This document shows, piece by piece, positions 1-9,333 of a DNA stretch of 64,000 nt. Numbering within the stretch: position 1 is the stretch's first letter; the number at the start of each line of letters is the position of its first letter. Below the pieces are notes generated by a model. That model had not been told where the DNA came from. It searched no databases and was given only the letters and a program-made list of their open reading frames with translations. Source of the DNA: Rhodanobacter sp. OK091 (GTDB lineage: Bacteria > Pseudomonadota > Gammaproteobacteria > Xanthomonadales > Rhodanobacteraceae); assembly GCF_900142825.1 (NCBI RefSeq), contig NZ_FRCH01000001.1, positions 1,240,001-1,304,000 of the forward strand, read 5' to 3'. Position numbers and translations under genes: made by a program.

Positions 1-65
1 ATGGAGACTTCGGCCACAAAGGAGGACAAGGTAATGGAACACGCGCCGCAACGCCATGCGGCTTT

Positions 66-686
66 CTACAACGCCAGCAATTCGGTGATCAGCGATTCAT
101 GCCGCTGCCATTGCAAGGCGCTGCGCAGGCGCACCGCCCGCACGATCGCCTGCAAGTCGGCCAGCGCATCCTCGAACACATCGTTGACCAGGATGTAGTC
201 GAATTCGTGCGCATGGGCGATCTCGCCGCGCGAATTGTGCAGCCGGCGCTCGATCACCTCGACGCTGTCCGAGCCGCGGCCGCGCAGGCGTCGCTCGAGC
301 TCCGCCCGCGACGGCGGCAGGATGAACACACTGACGCAATCGGGCTTGCTGCGGCGGATCTGCTCGGCGCCCTGCCAGTCGATCTCCAGCAGCACGTCGC
401 GCCCTTGCGACAGCAACTCCTGCACGGACGTGCGCGAGGTGCCGTACAAGTTGCCGTGCACTTCGGCGTGTTCGAGAAAGATGCCCTCGCTGATCTCACG
501 CTCGAACTCGGCGCGTTCGACGAAGTAGTAATGCCGTCCGTACAACTCGCCGATACGAGGCGGCCGCGTGGTGTGCGACACCGACAGCGAGATCGCCGGC
601 TCGCGATCGAGCAGCGCGTTGACCAGGGTGGACTTGCCGGCGCCCGAGGGCGCCGCGACCACGAACAGCGTGCCTTCAATCGACAT
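66..686 (-). CDS. gmk: Guanylate kinase
   Basis: Cytosolic kinase that converts GMP and ATP to GDP and ADP in purine nucleotide metabolism. The 206-residue product matches the usual family length. It opens with a P-loop, AAPSGAGKS, at about residues 11-19, followed by the GMP-binding region SVSHTTRPPRIGE and the Y-G motif with HYYFVERAEF, all typical of guanylate kinases. The lid region with RLRGRGSDS is present at about residues 134-142. The start is the ATG just after the upstream spacer. It lies downstream of yicC on the same strand. In related genomes rpoZ and spoT follow gmk, but the remaining 65 bases to the left edge show no start that I recognise as rpoZ. Identification is secure. Confidence 0.97.
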   Translation of the reverse strand: MSIEGTLFVVAAPSGAGKSTLVNALLDREPAISLSVSHTTRPPRIGELYGRHYYFVERAEFEREISEGIFLEHAEVHGNLYGTSRTSVQELLSQGRDVLLEIDWQGAEQIRRSKPDCVSVFILPPSRAELERRLRGRGSDSVEVIERRLHNSRGEIAHAHEFDYILVNDVFEDALADLQAIVRAVRLRSALQWQRHESLITELLAL

Positions 687-704
687 AAAGATGCGAAGCT
701 CGCT

Positions 705-747
705 TGCCCCCTCTTCCCATCGGGGAGAGGGTCGGGGTGAGGGGCCA
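705..747. repeat. Dispersed intergenic repeat of CCCTCACCCC/CCCTCTCCCC type
   Basis: The gmk-yicC spacer carries a C-rich/G-rich element. Read on the minus strand it contains CCCTCACCCCGACCCTCTCC followed by a G-rich inverse, and positions 709-731 fold into a hairpin (CCCTCT paired with AGAGGG plus inner C-G pairs) with a 3-base loop. Near-identical sequences are scattered between genes in many proteobacteria, Xanthomonadales included. Function is unknown; an RNA-processing or terminator-like role is possible. Confidence 0.6.
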
Positions 748-782
748 CGTCTTGCGCGGAGTCAACGTCGACGAACTCGTCT

Positions 783-1646
783 TCATTCGATGTTCTGCAC
801 TTGTTCGCGCATCTGCTCGATCAGCACCTTCAGCTCGACCGCTGCATTGGTGCTGCGTGCGTCGACTGACTTGGAGCCCAGGGTGTTCGCCTCGCGATTG
901 AACTCCTGCATCAGGAAATCCAGTCGGCGCCCGACCGGCTCCTGCAACCCGAGCACCCGCCGCGTTTCGCCGATGTGCGTGCTGAGCCGGTCAAGCTCCT
1001 CGTCCACATCGGTGCGAGTGATCTGCAATACCAGCTCCTGTTCGAGCCGGCCCGGCTCGACCGGCTGCTTGAGATCGGCCAGTCGCGTTTCCAGCCGGGT
1101 ACGCAGCGCGGTTCGGATTTCCGGCATCCAGCCGCGCACGTCGGCGACCACGCGCTCGATGCTGTCCAGCTTGTCGCGCAGGATCTCGCCCAGTTTCTCG
1201 CCCTCGCGTTCGCGGGTCGCGGTGAGCGCGTCCAGCGCGCGATCGAGCACGTCGAACAGCGCCGCCTGCTGCGCTTCCGGATCCGCCTCGGTCTGCTGCA
1301 TCACGCCAGGGAAGCGCAACAATTCGGTGAACTGCACCTGCATGGCGGGAAACAGCGCGGTCATGTCCAGGTTCAGCTCTGACAGGCGCGACAGCAGCAT
1401 GCTGTTGACCTGCAACGAATCACTGCGCGCATCGCCACCGCGCAAACGCACGGTCAGATCGAGTTTGCCGCGCGACAGCTTCGCCGCCACCCGCTCGCGC
1501 AACTGCGATTCGAAATTGCGCAATTCGTCCGGCAATCGCGGACTGAGTTCCAGATATCGGTGATTGACCGTGCGCAGCTCGCAGCTGAGCGTTCCGGCGG
1601 GACCGGTGGTTTCGGCACTGGCGTAAGCCGTCATGCTGCGGATCAT
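783..1646 (-). CDS. yicC: YicC-family endoribonuclease
   Basis: YicC-family proteins are endoribonucleases implicated in RNA turnover. The product is 287 residues, the same as the E. coli protein. The start [12 protein letters not shown] is the typical family N-terminus (I-x-SMT-G/A-[FY]), followed by [11 protein letters not shown] and a C-terminal domain with [20 protein letters not shown] and a final [16 protein letters not shown](I)E. An open frame continues far upstream through rph on the opposite strand, but that extension is an antisense artefact; the ATG at 1646 fits the family. The gene is divergent from rph with a 93-base shared spacer and is followed by gmk, a common arrangement. 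Confidence 0.95.
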   Translation of the reverse strand: MIRSMTAYASAETTGPAGTLSCELRTVNHRYLELSPRLPDELRNFESQLRERVAAKLSRGKLDLTVRLRGGDARSDSLQVNSMLLSRLSELNLDMTALFPAMQVQFTELLRFPGVMQQTEADPEAQQAALFDVLDRALDALTATREREGEKLGEILRDKLDSIERVVADVRGWMPEIRTALRTRLETRLADLKQPVEPGRLEQELVLQITRTDVDEELDRLSTHIGETRRVLGLQEPVGRRLDFLMQEFNREANTLGSKSVDARSTNAAVELKVLIEQMREQVQNIE

Positions 1647-1739
1647 CTGGCGCCGTCCGGACGTGGGGATAAGGGTGCAATGGTAAACTCTCCCGTCCCG
1701 CCTTGCCCAATCCGGCCAAGCGACGCCAGGAACTACCCC

Positions 1740-2468
1740 ATGAATTCCGTCACCCGCCCCAGCGGTCGCGCCAGCGACCAGCTGCGCACTGTCAGCATCG
1801 AACGCCACTACACCCGCCACGCCGAGGGTTCGGTGCTGGTGAGCTTCGGCGACACCCGCGTGCTGTGCACCGCCAGCATCGAGGATCGCGCACCGGCATG
1901 GCTGCGTGGCAAGGGCGAGGGTTGGGTCACCGCCGAATACGGCATGCTGCCGCGTGCTACCAACACCCGTATGCAGCGCGAGGCCGCGCGCGGCGGCCAG
2001 GGCGGCCGCACCATGGAAATCCAGCGTCTGATCGGCCGCTCGCTGCGCGCCTGCGTTAATCGCCAGGCACTGGGCGAACGCGTCATCACGCTGGACTGCG
2101 ACGTCTTGCAAGCCGACGGCGGCACCCGCACCGCCGCGATCACCGGCGCGTATGTGGCGCTGGTCGATGCGGTGAATCTGCTGATGAAGCGCGAGAACCT
2201 CAAGCGCAATCCGATCGTCGGCGCGGTCGCCGCGGTGTCGGTCGGCATCTACCAGGGCCTGCCGGTGCTCGACCTGGATTACATCGAGGACTCCGGTTGC
2301 GACACCGACATGAACGTGGTGATGAATGACGGCGGCGGCTTCATCGAGGTGCAAGGCACCGCCGAAGGCCATGCCTTCCGCCGCGACGAGATGGACGGCC
2401 TGCTGATGCTGGCCGAGAAAGGCATCGGCGAACTGGTCGCGGCACAGCGCGCGGCGCTGGCGCTGTAA
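1740..2468 (+). CDS. rph: Ribonuclease PH
   Basis: Phosphate-dependent 3'-to-5' exoribonuclease that trims tRNA precursors and other RNAs. The 242-residue product starts [16 protein letters not shown], matching the family signature RPSGR..DQLR. It contains [18 protein letters not shown], the RNA-binding [11 protein letters not shown] region, and the phosphate-site region [36 protein letters not shown] carries the conserved acidic residues. The frame is intact to the C-terminus, unlike the frameshifted rph of some E. coli K-12 strains. The ATG at 1740 was preferred over the longer open frame because it matches the family start. It is followed closely by rdgB and hemW in what looks like one operon. 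Confidence 0.97.
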   Translation: MNSVTRPSGRASDQLRTVSIERHYTRHAEGSVLVSFGDTRVLCTASIEDRAPAWLRGKGEGWVTAEYGMLPRATNTRMQREAARGGQGGRTMEIQRLIGRSLRACVNRQALGERVITLDCDVLQADGGTRTAAITGAYVALVDAVNLLMKRENLKRNPIVGAVAAVSVGIYQGLPVLDLDYIEDSGCDTDMNVVMNDGGGFIEVQGTAEGHAFRRDEMDGLLMLAEKGIGELVAAQRAALAL

Positions 2469-2470
2469 GC

Positions 2471-2493
2471 CGGGAATCGGGAATCGGGAATCG
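2471..2493. repeat. Tandem CGGGAAT repeat (three units)
   Basis: Directly after the rph stop codon the heptamer CGGGAAT occurs three times head to tail, ending 4 bases before the first ATG of rdgB. Intergenic GGGAATC repeats of this kind are frequent in Xanthomonadales. Here the array replaces a conventional ribosome-binding site ahead of rdgB. Confidence 0.7.
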
Positions 2494-2497
2494 ATCG

Positions 2498-3100
2498 ATG
2501 ATGCAACGGGTGATACTGGCCAGCAGCAATCGCGGCAAGCTCGCAGAGTTCAACGCGCTGCTTGCCGACAGCGGCTTCGAGGTGATTGCGCAGTCGAGCC
2601 TGGGCGTCGCGGACGCCGAGGAAACCGGCCTCAGCTTCGTCGAGAACGCGCTGCTCAAGGCGCGCCACGCGGCCCGGGCCAGCGGCCTGCCCGCGCTGGC
2701 CGACGACTCCGGCCTGTGCGTGGAGCACCTGCACGGCGCCCCCGGCCTGTATTCGGCACGCTATGCCGGCGGCCACGGCGACAGCGCGGCGAACAACGCG
2801 AAGTTGTTGCGCGCGCTGGACGGCGTGCCCGCGGCGCAGCGCGGCGCGTTCTTCATCTGCGCCCTGGTGTTGCTGCGGGATGCCGACGACCCGGCCCCAC
2901 TGATCGCCGAAGGCCGCTGGCACGGCCGCGTGCTCGATGCGCCGCGCGGTGAACAGGGTTTCGGCTACGACCCGCTGTTCCTGCCGCATGGCCATGCGCT
3001 CAGCGCCGCCGAACTCGAACCGGCGCTGAAGAACCAGCTCAGCCATCGCGGCCAGGCGCTGGCGCAGCTGCATGCGAGGCTGGCCGAACGCCACGCATGA
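2498..3100 (+). CDS. rdgB: RdgB/HAM1 non-canonical purine NTP pyrophosphatase
   Basis: Housecleaning enzyme that hydrolyses dITP, ITP and XTP to monophosphates so deaminated purines are not built into DNA or RNA. The 200-residue product has the family signatures: the N-terminal nucleotide-binding [10 protein letters not shown], the segment [17 protein letters not shown], the metal-binding [13 protein letters not shown], and near the C-terminus [10 protein letters not shown] and the SHRGQAL motif. Two consecutive ATG codons open the frame; the first, at 2498, is used here. No strong Shine-Dalgarno is visible and the gene is preceded by a GGGAATC repeat array. Its stop overlaps the hemW start by four bases (ATGA), so the two are probably translationally coupled. 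Confidence 0.96.
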   Translation: MMQRVILASSNRGKLAEFNALLADSGFEVIAQSSLGVADAEETGLSFVENALLKARHAARASGLPALADDSGLCVEHLHGAPGLYSARYAGGHGDSAANNAKLLRALDGVPAAQRGAFFICALVLLRDADDPAPLIAEGRWHGRVLDAPRGEQGFGYDPLFLPHGHALSAAELEPALKNQLSHRGQALAQLHARLAERHA

Positions 3101-4278
3101 GCCTGCTCGCGCCACCGCTGTCGCTGTATATCCACATGCCGTGGTGCGTGAAGAAATGTCCGTATTGCGATTTCAACTCGCACGGCCTGCGCAGCGAGCC
3201 GCCGCCGTACGCCGACTACATCGACCATCTGCTGGCCGATCTGGATGCCGATCGTGTCGATTTCGGTGCGGCGCTGGAAAGCCGGCCCGGCGTCAGCCGG
3301 CCTGTCATCAGCGTGTTCTTCGGCGGCGGCACGCCCAGCCTGTTCGCACCAGAGCTGATCGAGCGCCTGCTCGATGGCGTACGCGAGCGCCTGCCGCTGG
3401 CTGCCGATGCCGAGATCACGCTGGAAACCAATCCCGGCACCGTCGAGCACGGCCGTTTCGACGGCTATCTGGCGGCCGGCGTCAACCGCATTTCCTTCGG
3501 CGTGCAGAGCTTCGACGACGACAAGCTGAAGCGGCTCGGCCGCATCCATTCGGCGAACGAGGCGGAGGCCGCGGTGAAGTCCGCACAGGACGCCGGCTAC
3601 ACCAACATCAACCTCGACCTGATGTACGCGCTGCCGCAACAGACGCTGGACGGCGCGCTGGCCGACGTGGAGCGTGCGGTCGCGCTCGAGCCCACCCACA
3701 TCTCGCATTACCAGCTGACCCTGGAGCCGAACACCGCGTTCGCCGCCAACCCGCCGCCGCTGCCGGACGACGATCATGCGTGGGCGATGCAGGAAGCCTG
3801 CGAAGCCCGCCTCGCCGGTGCCGGCTATGGCCAGTACGAAATCTCCGCTTACGCCCAGCCAGGCCGGCGCTGTGTCCATAACCTCAACTACTGGCAGTTC
3901 GGCGATTACCTCGGCATCGGTGCGGGCGCGCACGGCAAGCTCAGCGACACCGCGAGCGGCCAGGTGCGGCGGCGCTGGAAAATCCGTCACCCGCGTGCCT
4001 ATCTGGAAGCCTCCGGCAACCCCTCGCGTATCGGCGGCGACAACGTGGTCAGCGCCGCCGAACTGCCGTTCGAGTACATGCTGAACGCGCTGCGCCTGAT
4101 CGACGGCGTACCGTTGACTGCCTTCTCCGAACGCACCGGCGTGCCGCTCGAGCGCATCGCCGCCGGACTGGCCGCCGCCCGCCAGCGCGGCTGGCTGCAC
4201 GACGACCCGCGGCGGCTGCATACGACTGCGCTGGGCCAGCGCTTTCTCAACGATGTCATCGCCAGTTTTCTCGACTGA
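3097..4278 (+). CDS. hemW: HemW-like radical SAM heme chaperone
   Basis: Radical SAM protein formerly annotated as oxygen-independent coproporphyrinogen III oxidase; HemW proteins bind heme and pass it to acceptor proteins. The [4Fe-4S] cluster motif is visible as CVKKCPYC (Cys17, Cys21, Cys24), preceded by [18 protein letters not shown], the SAM-binding TLETNPGTV and [19 protein letters not shown] follow. HemW has the C-x3-C-x2-C form but lacks the extra cysteine of true HemN. At 393 residues it is normal for HemW. It sits at the end of the rph-rdgB-hemW run, in ATGA overlap with rdgB. Confidence 0.94.
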   Translation: MSLLAPPLSLYIHMPWCVKKCPYCDFNSHGLRSEPPPYADYIDHLLADLDADRVDFGAALESRPGVSRPVISVFFGGGTPSLFAPELIERLLDGVRERLPLAADAEITLETNPGTVEHGRFDGYLAAGVNRISFGVQSFDDDKLKRLGRIHSANEAEAAVKSAQDAGYTNINLDLMYALPQQTLDGALADVERAVALEPTHISHYQLTLEPNTAFAANPPPLPDDDHAWAMQEACEARLAGAGYGQYEISAYAQPGRRCVHNLNYWQFGDYLGIGAGAHGKLSDTASGQVRRRWKIRHPRAYLEASGNPSRIGGDNVVSAAELPFEYMLNALRLIDGVPLTAFSERTGVPLERIAAGLAAARQRGWLHDDPRRLHTTALGQRFLNDVIASFLD

Positions 4279-4370
4279 AATTTCCCGGCCGGAACGGGCC
4301 TGGCCGGCGATGGCATAGACGCAACAACCGGCATAGACTGACGGCTTCGGGGGAAACCACAGGTTCTTGC

Positions 4371-6665
4371 ATGGATGTCGGACAGGATCGGCGCCGCCAG
4401 CCGGCGTCGCACCAGGGCAGCCGCCTCGGCAGCGGGCGCTGGCCCGCGCGCGCGCAGCGACAGCTCGAAGCCAGCTACACCTTGTCCGTCGAAGGACTGT
4501 ACGAACCGCTGCGACGCTGCCTGAGTGAGTTCGAAAAGCAGCTTTTTGCAATGGCGGAAAAGGCACTCCGGGCCGATGAGCAGCAGGACTGCTTCACGAG
4601 CCGGCAACGCGTGCTGCAGGATCGGACCACATTCGAACAGCGCTTCATGGAACTGCTTGGCGGCGCGATCGATGAGCTCGACCGCGCCGCCAGCAAACCC
4701 GGCGACGCGGCGGTCGATGCAAAAAAGTGGCAATCGCTGGAGCTGCTCGACACGATCGAACAGGATCTGTCGATGGCGCTGGAGCAACTGGGCGCCCGAG
4801 GCGAGGTGCGCCATGCCAGCGTGCTGTACGAGCTGAGCTATCGGATGGGCGTGCTGATCGGCGCGCCGCCCCTGGAAGGCCAGGCGCTGCCGCTGGGGCC
4901 GCACACGCTGGCACGGGTATGCCAGCAGGCCAGTGCTGAAATCAAATTGCCGCGGCAGCACCAGTTGCTGCTGTTGCAGCACTTCGATCAATGGGTGCTT
5001 CAATCGCTGGCGCCGCTGTACGACGCCATCAATGCGCAACTGAAGGCCGATGGCATCCTGCCGCAGCTGCGCAGCATTCCGATCCCGCGCCATATCGGCA
5101 AACGGTCGCGCACCGCCGTCGTCGAAGCCGCCGCATCCACCGAACCGGCCGGTGCCTCTTCCACCGGCCCGGGCACGGTGCAAGGCGTGCCTGGCGGCGG
5201 TTCCCATGGCGGCTCCATCGAAGTGCTGGAATCGCTGCGCGATCTGCTGGCGCGGCAGCGCGCCAATCTGGGCGGCGCCCAAGGCCAGCCGACCGGCCGC
5301 GCCGCCAGCGAGGACGAATTGCAGACCGCACTCGGGGCGCTGCAGCAGCATCTGGCCCAGGTCACCGATCAGGCCAGCCGCGAACTGCGCAGCGCCGCGC
5401 GGCTGCGCGAGGAATTGCTGGCCCAGCTCAATTTCGGCAAGCCCATCGACGCCCCGCACACCCAGCTCAGCGGTGAACAGGGCGACAAGGTGGAATTGGT
5501 GGCGCGGCTGTTCGAACAGCTCGGCCAGCAACTGCAGCAAGGCGGCAATGCCAAGACGCTGCTCAGCGACCTGCAGTTGCCGGTGCTGCGCATGGCGGTC
5601 GCCGACCAGGCGTTTTTCGAGAAGCACGAGCACCCGGCACGCCGATTGCTGGACACGGTCACCGCCGCGGCCAACGACTGGCTCGACGGCAGCGACGACG
5701 AGAGCAACCGACCGCTGGCGACCAAGCTCGAACAACTGGTCAGCCGCGCCAACCAGGAACCGCCCAGCGCCGGCCTCTACACCACCTTGCTGGCCGACAT
5801 CGAACATCATCTGGCCCTTCTCACGCGCAAGGCACAGGCCGCCGAACGCCGCCATGTGGAAGCAGCGCAAGGCCGTGAGCGGCTCGACAAGGCGCGCCAG
5901 CGCGCCGGCGAGTTGATGGCCGAACGCTTTGCGCAATCGCCGCCGCGCGGCCTGCTGCGCGCACTGCTGGATCGTGCCTGGTCGGACGTACTGGCGCTGA
6001 CCTTGCTGCGTCACGGCGAAGACAGCGACGCGTTCGGCGCGCAGCTGGCCATCACCGATCAGTTGCTCGGTCGCCTGCCCGCAGGCGACCGAACGAAACT
6101 GCAGGAAAACGTGGAGAACGGCCTGCAGCAGATCGGCATGCACGCCGAGGAAGCGGTTCAGGTGGCGCAACGACTGCTCGGGGCAGGCAAGCACGACCCG
6201 TCGTTGGAGCTGCCTAGCGCCACCGACCTTGCGCTGCGCCTGAAACAGCATCAGCGTCTGGGCGAGCAGCAGTCCGCCCAGCATGAGCCGGCAGCTCCTC
6301 AGCCGGGGCAAGCGCCGGCCGCGGAATCAAGCCCGCGTGTGCGGCGCATCGAGAAGCATCTCGCCGATCTGCCGTTCGGCAGCTGGTTCGAATTCATCGA
6401 TCCGGCCAGCGGGAAGATCACGCGACGCAAGCTGGCCTGGTATTCACCGATGTCCGGGCGCTGCCTGCTGGTCAGCCGGCGCGGTCAGCGCGGCGAGGAA
6501 ATGAGCCTCAACCAGCTGGCCCACGAGATTGCCAGTGGCCGCGTATGCGAGGTGGTGCAGCAGCGCGAGGGCTTGCTCGATCGCGCCTGGCGCAGCCTCA
6601 CCGGCAGCCTGCGCCAGTCGGCCGCGGCCAAACCTTCCATCTCGCCCGGACCCGACCGCCGATGA
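4371..6665 (+). CDS. DUF1631 family protein
   Basis: Large protein (764 residues) of the DUF1631 family, found mainly in gamma- and betaproteobacteria; the biochemical role is not established. The N-terminal region LSVEGLYEPLRRCLSEFEKQ and the long, mostly helical middle with many Gln/Glu/Arg residues fit the family. The C-terminal segment from about residue 660 (GSWFEFIDPASGKITRRKLA, then WYSPMSGRCLLVSRRGQRGE) resembles a small beta domain of PilZ-like type. Residues 240-310 include a low-complexity Gly/Ser/Pro linker. The stop overlaps the start of a separate PilZ protein by three bases, so the pair probably works together, perhaps in c-di-GMP responses; that role is inference from context. 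Confidence 0.85.
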   Translation: MDVGQDRRRQPASHQGSRLGSGRWPARAQRQLEASYTLSVEGLYEPLRRCLSEFEKQLFAMAEKALRADEQQDCFTSRQRVLQDRTTFEQRFMELLGGAIDELDRAASKPGDAAVDAKKWQSLELLDTIEQDLSMALEQLGARGEVRHASVLYELSYRMGVLIGAPPLEGQALPLGPHTLARVCQQASAEIKLPRQHQLLLLQHFDQWVLQSLAPLYDAINAQLKADGILPQLRSIPIPRHIGKRSRTAVVEAAASTEPAGASSTGPGTVQGVPGGGSHGGSIEVLESLRDLLARQRANLGGAQGQPTGRAASEDELQTALGALQQHLAQVTDQASRELRSAARLREELLAQLNFGKPIDAPHTQLSGEQGDKVELVARLFEQLGQQLQQGGNAKTLLSDLQLPVLRMAVADQAFFEKHEHPARRLLDTVTAAANDWLDGSDDESNRPLATKLEQLVSRANQEPPSAGLYTTLLADIEHHLALLTRKAQAAERRHVEAAQGRERLDKARQRAGELMAERFAQSPPRGLLRALLDRAWSDVLALTLLRHGEDSDAFGAQLAITDQLLGRLPAGDRTKLQENVENGLQQIGMHAEEAVQVAQRLLGAGKHDPSLELPSATDLALRLKQHQRLGEQQSAQHEPAAPQPGQAPAAESSPRVRRIEKHLADLPFGSWFEFIDPASGKITRRKLAWYSPMSGRCLLVSRRGQRGEEMSLNQLAHEIASGRVCEVVQQREGLLDRAWRSLTGSLRQSAAAKPSISPGPDRR

Positions 6666-7009
6666 GCTCCCACAACCAGCGTCGCGCCGAGCGCAAGCGC
6701 ACCTCCGTCACTGCCATCGTGACCGACGTGATCAGCGGCCTGCCGATGGGCCATCTGGGCAACATTTCCAGCAGCGGCATGCTGCTGATCGGTGTGCAGG
6801 AGCCGCGCAGCGAAGCGCTCTATCAGGTAAGCCTGAACCTGCCGGGTTCGGATCGGATGCCGATGCAGTCGCAACCGATCGAGGCCGGCATCCAGGAGCA
6901 ATGGCATGAATCTGCCGCCAGTTCCGGACAGATCTGGGCCGGCTACCGCATCGTGGCCATCACCGATGCCGATGCCGCCCGCCTCGACAGCTGGCTGGCG
7001 CAAGCCTGA
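6662..7009 (+). CDS. PilZ domain protein
   Basis: Small (115-residue) single-domain PilZ protein, a class that commonly binds the second messenger c-di-GMP. The binding signature is visible: an Arg-rich N-terminus RRAERKR fitting the RxxxR motif, and NISSSGMLL fitting the (D/N)xSxxG motif about 24 residues later. The start is the ATG overlapping the stop of the DUF1631 gene (ATGA), which indicates co-translation; the longer open frame runs back into that gene and was rejected. A 175-base spacer with no recognised element separates it from pepQ, so the two-gene unit probably ends here. Confidence 0.88.
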   Translation: MSSHNQRRAERKRTSVTAIVTDVISGLPMGHLGNISSSGMLLIGVQEPRSEALYQVSLNLPGSDRMPMQSQPIEAGIQEQWHESAASSGQIWAGYRIVAITDADAARLDSWLAQA

Positions 7010-7184
7010 CCTTCGCTGGCGGTCTCAGCGCTTGCACGGCATCATGTAAGCCTGCTTTCCCCTTCCCTATTCCATCACGGGCTGTTGCGCCCTGCATGCA
7101 AGAGCAGCTCGCGGCACGGCGGCCCGTTGTCAGGCCCGCGGCGAACCTGCAGCAGGAGCCGCCCATCGCCCGCAGGAGTCTCTC

Positions 7185-8504
7185 ATGCACGATCAACTCG
7201 CCTCGCTGTATCCGCAACATCTGGCCACCGTGTGTGAGCGCGTCGACCAGGCACTCGCGCTGGCCGGTTTCGACCATTTGCTGATCGCCGCGGGCACGCC
7301 GCTGCGCAAGTTTCTGGACGACCAGGACTACCCGTTCGTGGTGAGTCCGCATTTCAAGCACTGGCTGCCGCTGACCGACGCACCGGGCAGCTGGATCGCC
7401 TACACGCCAGGCCGCAAGCCGAAGCTGATTTTCCTGCAGCCGCACGACTACTGGCATGTGGTGCCGAAAGCGCCGCACGGCTACTGGGTCGAGCACTTCG
7501 ACATCGTGATCGTGAGCAACGCCGCCGACGCGCTGACCGCGCTGCCCACCGGCAAGCGCGCCGCGATCGCCGCCGCCTGCCCCCCCACCGACGGCGTCGA
7601 AGCGAACAATCCACCAGCCGTGCTCGACTATCTGCACTGGTACCGCAGTTACAAGACACCGTACGAACTGATGCTGATGCGTGAAGCCAGCCGGATCGGA
7701 GCGCGGGCGCACCGCGCCGCCGAAGCCGCGTTCCGCGCCGGCGAAAGCGAGTTCGGCATCCACATGGCCTACCTCGCCGCGGCGCGGCAGATCGATGCCG
7801 AACTGCCCTATGCCAGCATCGTCGGCCTCAACGAACATGGCGCGGTGCTGCACTACACGAATTTCGACCGCACGCCGCCGGCGCACAGCCGCTCGTTCCT
7901 GATCGATGCCGGTGCCAGTGCGGCCGGCTACGCCAGCGACATCACGCGCACCTACGCCGCGCCGCAGGCGGCGGAATTCCAGGCGTTGATCGACAGCGTC
8001 GACGCCGCGCAACAGGGCTTTGTCGCCAAGGTGCGCGCAGGACAGAGTTATCCCGAACTGCACATCCACGCCCATCACGTGCTGGCCGGCGTATTGCGCG
8101 AGCACGGTTTCATCCGCATGAGCGCCGAAAGCGCGGTCGAATCCGGTGTGAGCAGCGCCTTCTTCCCGCACGGTCTGGGCCATCCGCTCGGCTTGCAGGT
8201 GCACGACGTGGCCGGCTTCCAACAGAGCGAACGCGGCGGCAGCATTCCACGCCCGCAAGGCCACCCTTACCTGCGCATGACCCGCGTGCTGGAGCCTGGC
8301 ATGGTGGTGACGATCGAGCCAGGCCTGTACTTCATCGACATGCTGCTGGAAGAACTGCGCGCCAAACCGGCCGCCGCCGACATCGACTGGGCCAGGGTCG
8401 ACTCTTTCCGCCAGTACGGCGGCATCCGCATCGAAGACGACGTCGTGTGCACCGACGGCGCGCCGGAGAACCTCACCCGCGATGCCTTCGCGCGACACGG
8501 CTGA
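7185..8504 (+). CDS. pepQ: Xaa-Pro dipeptidase (prolidase)
   Basis: Metallopeptidase of family M24 that splits dipeptides with a C-terminal proline. The 439-residue product is close to the 443 of E. coli PepQ. The five metal ligands are recognisable in order: the aspartates in LIDAGAS and YASDITRTY, the histidine in FFPHGLGHPLGLQVHD, and the glutamates in TIEPGLYF and GGIRIEDDV. The N-terminal creatinase-like domain spans about residues 1-160. A good ribosome-binding site (GCAGGAG) lies 7 bases before the ATG. It is a second M24 peptidase besides pepP in this window. An 8-bp inverted repeat and a likely promoter for the following regulator lie just past its stop. Confidence 0.95.
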   Translation: MHDQLASLYPQHLATVCERVDQALALAGFDHLLIAAGTPLRKFLDDQDYPFVVSPHFKHWLPLTDAPGSWIAYTPGRKPKLIFLQPHDYWHVVPKAPHGYWVEHFDIVIVSNAADALTALPTGKRAAIAAACPPTDGVEANNPPAVLDYLHWYRSYKTPYELMLMREASRIGARAHRAAEAAFRAGESEFGIHMAYLAAARQIDAELPYASIVGLNEHGAVLHYTNFDRTPPAHSRSFLIDAGASAAGYASDITRTYAAPQAAEFQALIDSVDAAQQGFVAKVRAGQSYPELHIHAHHVLAGVLREHGFIRMSAESAVESGVSSAFFPHGLGHPLGLQVHDVAGFQQSERGGSIPRPQGHPYLRMTRVLEPGMVVTIEPGLYFIDMLLEELRAKPAAADIDWARVDSFRQYGGIRIEDDVVCTDGAPENLTRDAFARHG

Positions 8505-8555
8505 CCCGCCAGCGAAAGCCCGCCCGCTGCGCCGGAGCGCCGAATCCGGACAATC

Positions 8556-8579
8556 GCCGGCACCGTATACTGTGCCGGC
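8556..8579. promoter_or_regulatory. Inverted repeat around a TATACT -10 box, upstream of the response regulator
   Basis: GCCGGCAC at 8556-8563 is perfectly repeated in inverse as GTGCCGGC at 8572-8579. The 8-base centre contains TATACT (8566-8571), a good -10 hexamer; the -35 position is poor. A dimeric regulator bound here would block or depend on this promoter, and autoregulation by the LuxR-type protein encoded 55 bases downstream is a natural guess. Confidence 0.5.
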
Positions 8580-8634
8580 TGGACGTCGACCGACATCCGG
8601 CCAGGTGTCGAGACAGCAGGGGCTGGCGCAAGGC

Positions 8635-9333
8635 ATGGGACCACCAGAAAACGGCATCGATCTGAGTCCGGCATGGATCGTGGAGGACAACCCGACGATG
8701 CGGCAGCGCCTGCTGCAACTCGTGGCGGACCTCACCGGCCCGGACGCGCGCATCGCCACCACCGACAGCATCGCCGGCGCCAAGGCGCTGCTGGACGAAG
8801 ACGCCAGCGGTCTGGCCTTGATCGACATCGGCCTGCCCGACGGCAACGGCATCGAGCTGATCGCATGGCTGCGCGCTCATCGCCCGCGGGTCACCTCGGT
8901 GGTCATTACCGCATGGGGACACGAAGACACCGTGCTGGCCGCCCTGCGCGCGGGCGCCATCGGTTACCTGTTGAAGGAGCGCGACGACATCGAGCTCAGC
9001 TTGGCCTTGCAGAGCATCCGGCGCGGCGGCGCGCCGATCGACCCGGTCATCGCCCGCAGCATTCTTGCCTTGCTGCAGCTTCCTGCCGAGCCTGCAGCTA
9101 CCGTCGCAAATGAAACTGAAGCCGCGGAAAACCCGGCGCATGCCTTGTCCGATCGCGAGTCGGAGATCCTGCGGCTGGTCGCGCGCGGCTACAGCAACCG
9201 CGAAATCGCCGACCTGACCATGCTGTCGCGCTTCACCATCGAGGGTTACACCAAGAGCATCTATCGCAAGCTGGCGGTGCGTTCCCGCACGGCGGCGGTA
9301 TTCGAAGCAAAGGCTCTGGGCCTGCTGCATTGA
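8635..9333 (+). CDS. LuxR/NarL-family response regulator
   Basis: DNA-binding response regulator of 232 residues from the ATG at 8635; a longer frame exists but lacks family similarity. The receiver domain (about residues 10-125) has the acidic pair in IVEDN, the phosphoacceptor Asp in ALIDIGLPDGNGIEL, the Thr/Ser position in VVITAWG and the Lys in YLLKERDD. The C-terminal LuxR-type HTH reads LSDRESEILRLVARGYSNRE followed by IADLTMLSRFTIEGYTKSIY. The stop codon overlaps the start of the downstream histidine kinase in TTGA, so the two form a coupled two-component pair. The target genes are unknown; the nearby autotransporter is a candidate by proximity only. Confidence 0.92.
   Translation: MGPPENGIDLSPAWIVEDNPTMRQRLLQLVADLTGPDARIATTDSIAGAKALLDEDASGLALIDIGLPDGNGIELIAWLRAHRPRVTSVVITAWGHEDTVLAALRAGAIGYLLKERDDIELSLALQSIRRGGAPIDPVIARSILALLQLPAEPAATVANETEAAENPAHALSDRESEILRLVARGYSNREIADLTMLSRFTIEGYTKSIYRKLAVRSRTAAVFEAKALGLLH

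Noticed and set aside
34-198. Plus-strand open frame with an AAGGAGG site at the left edge
   Set aside because: It runs antisense through the 3' end of gmk and its product is Ser/Ala/Arg-rich low-complexity; the AAGGAGG match alone is not enough.
1647-2372. Upstream extension of yicC on the minus strand
   Set aside because: It is antisense to rph; the family N-terminus [10 protein letters not shown] fixes the start at 1646.
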